In this document: positions 31,571-36,108 of the stretch, piece after piece
Layout: each line of letters opens with the position of its first letter
How positions within the stretch are numbered: the first letter of the stretch is position 1
Assembly (NCBI GenBank): GCA_963170185.1
Contig: CAUJGS010000092.1
Location: 1 to 36,108 of the forward strand
From: Bdellovibrionota bacterium
GTDB lineage: Bacteria; Bdellovibrionota; Bdellovibrionia; Bdellovibrionales; JAMPXM01
Reading direction: 5' to 3'
DNA: 36,108 bases
The notes under the pieces: generated by a model
The model's input: the letters and a program-made list of their open reading frames with translations, nothing else
Database searches by the model: none
Told to the model about the DNA's origin: nothing
Translations under genes and position numbers: made by a program

Positions 31571-32545
31571 TTACCGTGAAATTCGGTGAGGCGAGATCGA
31601 AATGACCCAATCAGGGCCGGATTCGATCCCATAGCGCTTGGCAAAGTCCCCTTGGTTGAGCGCCAAGGACACGTTCAAAAGACTATTGAAATAAAGCAGA
31701 GGACGTCCCTTTGGAACCGCCGCAAAGGTCTCCCCGATGGGAATGACTTGGTTGTAAACCGACTTGAGGCGACCTTTGCCGTCGCGCTTGGAGATCCGCA
31801 CGCGATACTGCACGGCCGGGCCCACCAAAAGCTTGGTTTGAAACAGGTTTTTGGGAATATTGGTCCAAACATTCCCAAACTGCGGGTCGAGCACCGGGAT
31901 ATTGCCGACGATCTCGGCCGTGGACTCGTCAAACGCGGCCTTTTGGTACTCAAGTTTGGTTATACCCAAAAGATTTGGCCCCAAATCCGGGAGCGCCACA
32001 AGGCCTCCAGCCAACCTGGCGCCGACATACACGTAGAGATCACGGCCGTGAAAGGTGTAGCTCTCCTCACTCCCCTTAAGACGCTGCTTGGATTCGTCGA
32101 TCTGATAAACTGACTCGATTTCCGCCGCATCGGCGACCAAAGTGAAAAGTCCGTTATCAGGCCCGACAAAGTAGTGGCCCGACTTGGTCTTCATCACAAT
32201 CGATTTACGCTCGGAACCGACTCCCGGGTCGATGACCGACACAAACACAGTCCCTTTGGGCCAATACGAATAGGTTTGATGCAGACGATAAGACGCTTCC
32301 CAGATCGAGTAATTGGGGATCTCGTGAGTGAGGTCGCTGACCAGAACTTTTGGAGCCGTCGCAAACGCGACCCCTTTCATGGCGCTGACAGCTCCGTCGC
32401 GTAGACCAAAATCCGTCATCAAAACCAAGGCCCCGCTAGTTTCGTCTTTGGGCTTTGCGCCAGAAGACGCACAAGCCGAGAGTGCCATAATCAAAGCCAC
32501 AGCCAAATAAGTTCGTGGAAGAAATGATAGCAACAAAATGCGCAT
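31571..32545 (-). CDS. Exported lipoprotein of the SAM hydroxide adenosyltransferase (DUF62/fluorinase-like) family
   Basis: A 324-residue protein with an AGGAGG ribosome-binding site. The signal peptide ends in a lipobox LSAC with Cys25. The mature part shows the SAM-hydrolysing family: LVLMTDFGLRDGAVSAMKG, then VIDPGVGSERKSIV, GHYFVGPDNGLF and TFHGRDLYVYVGARLA. The Asp-Arg-His triad remembered for the hydroxide adenosyltransferases is here as Asp106, Arg113 and His166 with the right spacing (D+7=R; about 53 to H). Normal members are cytosolic and split SAM into adenosine and methionine. Finding one anchored outside the cytoplasm is odd, because SAM is not expected there; either SAM is released by prey/neighbours or the protein acts on another nucleoside. 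Confidence 0.88.
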   Translation of the reverse strand: MRILLLSFLPRTYLAVALIMALSACASSGAKPKDETSGALVLMTDFGLRDGAVSAMKGVAFATAPKVLVSDLTHEIPNYSIWEASYRLHQTYSYWPKGTVFVSVIDPGVGSERKSIVMKTKSGHYFVGPDNGLFTLVADAAEIESVYQIDESKQRLKGSEESYTFHGRDLYVYVGARLAGGLVALPDLGPNLLGITKLEYQKAAFDESTAEIVGNIPVLDPQFGNVWTNIPKNLFQTKLLVGPAVQYRVRISKRDGKGRLKSVYNQVIPIGETFAAVPKGRPLLYFNSLLNVSLALNQGDFAKRYGIESGPDWVISISPHRISR

Positions 32546-32583
32546 TGGCAGGCCTCCTGGAACCGGTCATAAACATAGAATCT

Positions 32584-33018
32584 ATGAAAACATCGAATCT
32601 TTTGAAGCTCACGGTATGTTTCGCAGCATCATTCGTCTTCGCGTCAGGGGCTAACATGCCAACGGCCTCGGCTCACGCGCACCACACGGACGCTGTCTGC
32701 TCAGAGTCTCAACCCGCTGTGTGTGCCCACCTGGGGTACGACACCGAGCCAAACTCCGCAGACGAATGGAAGTTTATGCTGCATTTCCAATCGCAGGATT
32801 TGGATAGCACTCTTCTCTCGGCAGTCGAGGTCAAGCTCTGGATGGATATGGGACACCACTCGCACGGCTCAAGCCCTGTGACCGTGACGGCAAAAGACCC
32901 TGTTCACTTTCTTGTCGAAGAAGCCTACTTCCCAATGCGTGGACCTTGGCAGCTCAAAGTCGCCTACCTCTATGACGGGCAAAAAGGCGAACTCATCGTT
33001 CCGGTCTTGGTAAAATGA
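32584..33018 (+). CDS. Exported YtkA-like Met/His-motif protein
   Basis: A 144-residue product. Signal peptide (LLKLTVCFAASFVFASGANMPTASA), then a His-rich stretch (HAHHTDAVC) and a YtkA/FixH-type Ig-like domain with VKLWMDMGHHSHGSSPVTVTAKDPVHFLVEEAYFPMRGPWQLKVAYL. The MxxM-GHxxHG motif could bind Cu(I) or Cu(II). The paralogue at 33606 carries the same core. The start at 32584 follows only weak ribosome-binding signals. It is divergent from the DUF62 lipoprotein gene with 38 bases between starts, and its stop overlaps the start of the redoxin gene (ATGA at 33015-33018). Confidence 0.82.
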   Translation: MKTSNLLKLTVCFAASFVFASGANMPTASAHAHHTDAVCSESQPAVCAHLGYDTEPNSADEWKFMLHFQSQDLDSTLLSAVEVKLWMDMGHHSHGSSPVTVTAKDPVHFLVEEAYFPMRGPWQLKVAYLYDGQKGELIVPVLVK

Positions 33019-33590
33019 AGTCCGGTTGGGGCACTCAAGCCTTAGGCGGTATTCTGGGCCTTGCTCTCGGAATCGGTTTCGGGAGTTTCGGTTTTGCCGA
33101 AACCAAGTCTCCGCTTACGTTAGAAGGCACTGATACGCGCACCCTCGCTCCATTGAAGGTCGAATTTCCCTACAAACAGCCAACGCTCTTGGTTTTTCTA
33201 TCAAGCAAGTGCCCGTGTTCGATCAGCCATGTATCCGAACTTCAAGCGTTGGCTAAAGAGTACACGAATGTGCAATTTGTCGGAGTGAACTCAAACTCCG
33301 ACGAAACCCTGGAAAGCGCTCACCAGTATTTCAAAACATCCGATCTCGGATTTCCTGTTCTTAAAGATGTAGGGATGAAACTTGCCGATCACTTTAAGGC
33401 CTCCAAAACGCCGCACGCCTTTTTGCTCTCCTCCGACGGAAAGATTCTCTTTCAAGGTGGCGTTTCGAACTCATCCAAGTTTCCGCAAGCCGACCGCAAG
33501 TTTTTACGTGAAGCACTTGAGGATCTAACGAGCGGAAAAAAAATCCGCACACCCGAGGCACGCGCACTGGGCTGTGCGATCACTCGTTAG
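33015..33590 (+). CDS. Exported redoxin (AhpC/TSA or Sco-like) with CPC motif
   Basis: A 191-residue protein with an N-terminal hydrophobic anchor or signal (ALGGILGLALGIGFGSFGFAE). A thioredoxin-like fold follows: TLLVFLSSKCPCSISHVSELQALAKEY, then NVQFVGVNSN, GFPVLKDVGMKLADHFKASKTPHAFLLSSDGKILFQGGVSN. The active site is Cys66-Pro-Cys68 (C-P-C) rather than the CxxC of thioredoxin, typical of the redoxins found with copper or cytochrome oxidase assembly genes. The cis-Pro is in KTPHAF. It is translationally coupled to the YtkA-like gene by ATGA. It may reduce or hand on a metal/thiol in the periplasm; this is inferred from context. Confidence 0.86.
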   Translation: MKSGWGTQALGGILGLALGIGFGSFGFAETKSPLTLEGTDTRTLAPLKVEFPYKQPTLLVFLSSKCPCSISHVSELQALAKEYTNVQFVGVNSNSDETLESAHQYFKTSDLGFPVLKDVGMKLADHFKASKTPHAFLLSSDGKILFQGGVSNSSKFPQADRKFLREALEDLTSGKKIRTPEARALGCAITR

Positions 33591-33605
33591 AGAAGAGGAG
33601 TCCTT

Positions 33606-34043
33606 ATGAAATTTCCTTTTCACACGTTGGTCTTTCTCTTATTGGCGATAAGTCTTGTTAGTTGCGCAAAACCCCTTGCCGATTCGACGGACTCAGAAAC
33701 TCGCACGGAAGGAAAGTCTCAGAACGCTTGCAAGGCCTCGCTTAAAACAGACGGCGTTTGTCTAGATGCGATCTGGGAAACTTATCCCACCGAGACGACG
33801 GTCGGCTCGCTACTTGTCTTTGCACGCAGTTTGAACTCCGACCACCTGGTGAAGGATTTCTCGACGGATCTTCGTGTCACGCTCTGGATGCCCAGCATGG
33901 GGCACGGGTCGTCGCCTGTGAAAGTCGTCCCCCTGCAGCCCGGCATGTTTCGCATTGAGAAAGTCTTTTTCATTATGCGAGGCGACTGGGAAGTTCGTTT
34001 TCAAACCCCAACGGATCGTGCGACATGGGCCTTGGATTTCTAA
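33606..34043 (+). CDS. YtkA-like Met/His-motif lipoprotein
   Basis: A 145-residue lipoprotein: signal peptide ending LVSC (Cys20), a disordered acidic linker, then a YtkA-like domain paralogous to the one at 32584 with VTLWMPSMGHGSSPVKVV and FRIEKVFFIMRGDWEVRF. The shared MxxMGHGSSPV core is the probable metal site. Two more cysteines (NACKASLKTDGVCLD) could form a disulfide. It has a GAGGAG ribosome-binding site. The last 19 bases overlap the outer-membrane protein gene starting at 34025. Third gene of the operon. Confidence 0.85.
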   Translation: MKFPFHTLVFLLLAISLVSCAKPLADSTDSETRTEGKSQNACKASLKTDGVCLDAIWETYPTETTVGSLLVFARSLNSDHLVKDFSTDLRVTLWMPSMGHGSSPVKVVPLQPGMFRIEKVFFIMRGDWEVRFQTPTDRATWALDF

Positions 34044-35008
34044 CCGCAGCCGCAGCCGTAACCGCAGCCGTAACCGCAACCGCACGCCACGCCGCGGTCG
34101 TAAGTGCCGCGACTTTTCTTTTCGGGGTCGAGTTTGCTTTTGCTGGCGCATGCTGCGGCGGTGGGTCTTCCGTCGCAGGAGTTATTCTCGGTGACGAAAA
34201 ATACCTTCTGGGCCTGGATCTTGATTCTAAGACGATCACCACGGATGTCTCGGCCAAAGGCGTTTGGCGAGATCGCCTGGAGCTTGAAGAGCAACAAACA
34301 CTGAAACTCCATCTCACTTCGTTGATTTCCGATCGCTTTCAGCTGGGTGTGTCGCCAAGCCTCGTAAAAAAGCATCGATATGGAGACACGGACACGAGTC
34401 TCGGCGATACGAGTCTTCTTCTTGCCTATGAGGCTCTGCCTGACTGGGACTACCATCCCATACGTCCCCGGGGAACCGTCTACGTGAGCGCCTCGATTCC
34501 GACAGGAAAGTCCGTCTACGACTCTCAGTCGACGGGTTTTCTCGATGCCGCGGGCAAGGGATACGCCTCGCTGGGACTTGGGGCGATTTTCAACAAAACA
34601 ATATCAAAATGGACGGCTATCTTTTCGACCGAGGCCCATCACGGTTTTGATAAGTCGCCGATACGTCCTAGCTGGGGATATACCACTTCGCTGAGCTTCA
34701 GCTACGACCTTGCTAGCTGGATAAAGGGGCTCTCCGTACAAACGGGTCTTAGTCACACCTACCAAAACGGCTTTCATCTCGAGCAATCACAGTTTGAAGG
34801 AAACCAGAGCCTAGAAACTGTCGACGCCTTGCAAGTGACAGCGCCGTCGATAGGGCTTTCGTATTCCGGCATTCCGTTTTTGCCTGAGTCCGAAGACCCT
34901 CTGGTGTTTCACCTTACGTACTCGGATCAGAGTCTCTTAGGCATGCCGCTGAATACACCTCTGGGAAAAACTCTCACCTTAGGCATTCGTAAGCAGATTT
35001 TGCGATAA
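34025..35008 (+). CDS. Outer-membrane beta-barrel-like protein with CCGGG N-terminus
   Basis: A 327-residue product. The N-terminal ~40 residues are an unusual repeat-encoded Ala/Thr/Val signal (LTAAAAVTAAVTATARHAAVV ... FAFA). The mature start GACCGGGSSVAGVILGDEKYLLG has a CC pair, and the remaining chain is amphipathic strands with alternating aromatic and charged residues (RGTVYVSASIPTGKSVYDSQ, AIFSTEAHHGFDKS, YTTSLSFSYDLASWIKGLSVQTGLSHTY) ending in TLTLGIRKQILR. This fits an outer-membrane barrel or porin. It overlaps the preceding lipoprotein gene by 19 bases. Together with the YtkA-like and redoxin genes it suggests a metal (probably copper) or redox-related export/import system, but no direct evidence fixes the substrate. 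Confidence 0.78.
   Translation: MGLGFLTAAAAVTAAVTATARHAAVVSAATFLFGVEFAFAGACCGGGSSVAGVILGDEKYLLGLDLDSKTITTDVSAKGVWRDRLELEEQQTLKLHLTSLISDRFQLGVSPSLVKKHRYGDTDTSLGDTSLLLAYEALPDWDYHPIRPRGTVYVSASIPTGKSVYDSQSTGFLDAAGKGYASLGLGAIFNKTISKWTAIFSTEAHHGFDKSPIRPSWGYTTSLSFSYDLASWIKGLSVQTGLSHTYQNGFHLEQSQFEGNQSLETVDALQVTAPSIGLSYSGIPFLPESEDPLVFHLTYSDQSLLGMPLNTPLGKTLTLGIRKQILR
34043..34084 (+). repeat. Hexanucleotide tandem repeat in signal peptide
   Basis: Seven tandem hexamers of the form RCCGYA (34043-34084) begin at the upstream stop codon and encode alternating Thr/Ala and Ala/Val in the signal peptide. Unit changes stay in frame and would alter signal length; slipped-strand variation is possible. Confidence 0.85.
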
Positions 35009-35013
35009 ACAAA

Positions 35014-35044
35014 AAAGGCTTCCGTGTTTCCACGAAAAGCCTTT
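35014..35044. terminator. Bidirectional terminator between convergent genes
   Basis: AAAGGCTT (35014-35021) pairs with AAGCCTTT (35037-35044), with an inner CGTG/CACG stem (35023-35026, 35031-35034) and a small internal loop. It lies 6 bases after the barrel gene stop and 39 bases before the end of the lipoprotein gene on the other strand. T-rich and A-rich flanks would support both directions. Confidence 0.7.
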
Positions 35045-35082
35045 CATCTTATGGTCTATCGAGATCTCGTTTTAAGCGAATC

Positions 35083-35994
35083 TTAGATAGCTTGTCCGTT
35101 GAACGTGCGAGTTTCCACACAGTTCACGTAAGAATAGACAACTTTGTTACCCGAGCCGTCTGTCAGCGTGAAAGATCCCTCTTTCAAACCGCATCCACCG
35201 TACTCCAGACCTTCCGAAGACAGCTCGAACGCGACGCTGATTCCAGCGCTGTTCGTGTTGTCAGAAAGAGTTCCAGATACGCGGTAGAAGCCAGAAAGCT
35301 TCATGGCACCTGCTGCAAATGGCATAGCCATATTCGTAGGTGTGTAAACCGTCGTGAACTTGCTACGGAATGCGATCGACGTCGCTTTGGCAGCATCTTC
35401 GAGATCCTCACCGACTTTTACATTGAAATCGTGATCCAATGTAATTGTCGATGCTGTCGAAGTCGCTTCCCAAAGTCCTGACCAACCCGCTTCGTACTGA
35501 CGGCCGACGAAGTACTCACCTTTTTGTAAGATATCGTACTCGAACTTATATCCGCCCATGATACCGTAAACAGTGTCATCTTTGTCAGTCGCCGAGTACG
35601 TTCCCGTCATCGTACGCAATGCCGCAGCATCAGCTACGCCTTCGCAGTTGAAGCGAACAACATAGTTTGCCGGAATGCCGTCGTTGTCAGGTCCGTCTGT
35701 GTCCGAGCCCTCTGTCGTCGTGCAAGGTGTATACAGCGGATCGCCCGCCATGATACCCGCACCACCAGCAAACGGAACTACTCCACCCAAACCAGGAGGA
35801 GTAATCGCACCCGCCGATTGTGGCACAAGACCCGACTTAAACGAAGTGAACCCTTGGCTTGCGATAAGAAGCGGAATCGCCGCAGCCGAAACTTCGCCGC
35901 CCGCCGCATCCAGTGCATCTTCTCCGCCACCGCAAGACACTGTCGAGAGCGCCAATGCGGAAGCGATCATTACTAGTCGCTTTTGAAATTTCAT
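35083..35994 (-). CDS. Lipoprotein of unknown function, 303 aa
   Basis: Signal peptide KRLVMIASALALSTVSC with lipobox STVSC (Cys21) followed by GGGEDALDAAGG, the Gly/Asp-rich tether common in surface lipoproteins. The mature chain has two cysteine pairs (PCTTTEGSD ... RFNCEGVADAA, and EYGGCGLKEG ... SYVNCVE) and beta-rich segments (YSATDKDDTVYGIMGGYKFEYDIL, FYRVSGTLSDNTNSAGISVAFELSS). The Asp-rich GSDTDGPDNDGIPANY resembles calcium-binding loops but is not a complete EF-hand. Family not recognised. AAAGGA ribosome-binding site precedes the ATG. Confidence 0.8.
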   Translation of the reverse strand: MKFQKRLVMIASALALSTVSCGGGEDALDAAGGEVSAAAIPLLIASQGFTSFKSGLVPQSAGAITPPGLGGVVPFAGGAGIMAGDPLYTPCTTTEGSDTDGPDNDGIPANYVVRFNCEGVADAAALRTMTGTYSATDKDDTVYGIMGGYKFEYDILQKGEYFVGRQYEAGWSGLWEATSTASTITLDHDFNVKVGEDLEDAAKATSIAFRSKFTTVYTPTNMAMPFAAGAMKLSGFYRVSGTLSDNTNSAGISVAFELSSEGLEYGGCGLKEGSFTLTDGSGNKVVYSYVNCVETRTFNGQAI

Positions 35995-36046
35995 CCGATG
36001 TCCTTTCGCTGATCAATTCTTCGATCAATCACCACATCGAGAAAGC

Positions 36047-36071
36047 GACTCACATGTGTTTTAAGTGAGTC
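36047..36071. promoter_or_regulatory. Inverted repeat upstream of lipoprotein gene
   Basis: GACTCAC (36047-36053) and GTGAGTC (36065-36071) make a 7-bp stem with an 11-base loop, in the region upstream of the lipoprotein gene. Two GATCAAT copies (36011 and 36023) lie nearby. Operator or terminator of an off-window gene; undecided. Confidence 0.35.
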
Positions 36072-36108
36072 ACCCCTCTCGAATGTGTGTGGTTGCTTAG
36101 AACACGTA

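Overview
The window is about 36 kb of ordinary-looking bacterial chromosome. It has mid-50s GC feel, tightly packed genes, many overlapping convergent gene ends, and one tRNA-Asp(GTC). I see no insertion sequence, phage gene or CRISPR array. Many genes encode exported proteins: signal peptides, lipoproteins, two outer-membrane beta-barrel candidates and several secreted proteins of unknown function. Together with the house-keeping families present, this suggests a diderm, Gram-negative free-living bacterium. A Bdellovibrionota or deltaproteobacterium-like lineage is my best guess, but that is inference from gene style and not from a marker gene.

Layout. 1-3.1 kb: a truncated yceI-like gene divergent from a LysR regulator, a CBS-domain protein, tRNA-Asp, and a small protein with a clear terminator. 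3.1-10.1 kb: a cyclase-fold protein, a secreted alpha/beta hydrolase, a VOC protein, a cysteine-rich membrane protein, a membrane-anchored GNAT acetyltransferase followed by a DUF1801 protein, and a serine beta-lactamase-like hydrolase. 10.2-13.5 kb: a large TPR regulator with two different DNA-binding domains, divergent from a secreted protein with a caspase/legumain-like His-Cys pair. 13.6-17.7 kb: rnk, a textbook qorB/qorR divergent redox pair with a palindromic operator, a periplasmic HMA metal-binding protein and two hypotheticals.

17.7-26 kb is the most interesting part. It is a minus-strand cluster: an SDR lacking the canonical Tyr/Lys, a luciferase-like flavin monooxygenase, an asparaginase II-type amidohydrolase, an aldehyde dehydrogenase, an unrelated exported protein, the catalytic LigB-type subunit of a 2-aminophenol 1,6-dioxygenase-like enzyme, and its non-catalytic subunit fused to a RidA-type 2-aminomuconate deaminase domain. 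Three of the junctions are ATGA stop/start overlaps, so the products are probably made in fixed ratios. The dioxygenase, dehydrogenase and deaminase parts reproduce the first three steps of the 2-aminophenol (modified meta-cleavage) pathway. The monooxygenase, amidohydrolase and SDR suggest extra upstream chemistry on an amide- or N-containing aromatic compound.

26-29.5 kb (plus strand): inorganic pyrophosphatase, an FAD/NAD(P) ferredoxin-reductase-like protein, and a FadL/OmpP1-type outer-membrane protein whose start overlaps the preceding stop. The last two could serve the aromatic pathway as electron supplier and porin (inference). 29.5-36.1 kb: two pairs of exported unknowns, an exported lipoprotein version of SAM hydroxide adenosyltransferase (DUF62), a four-gene operon of two Met/His-motif YtkA-like proteins, a CPC-type redoxin and an outer-membrane protein (likely copper or redox related), and a lipoprotein of unknown function.
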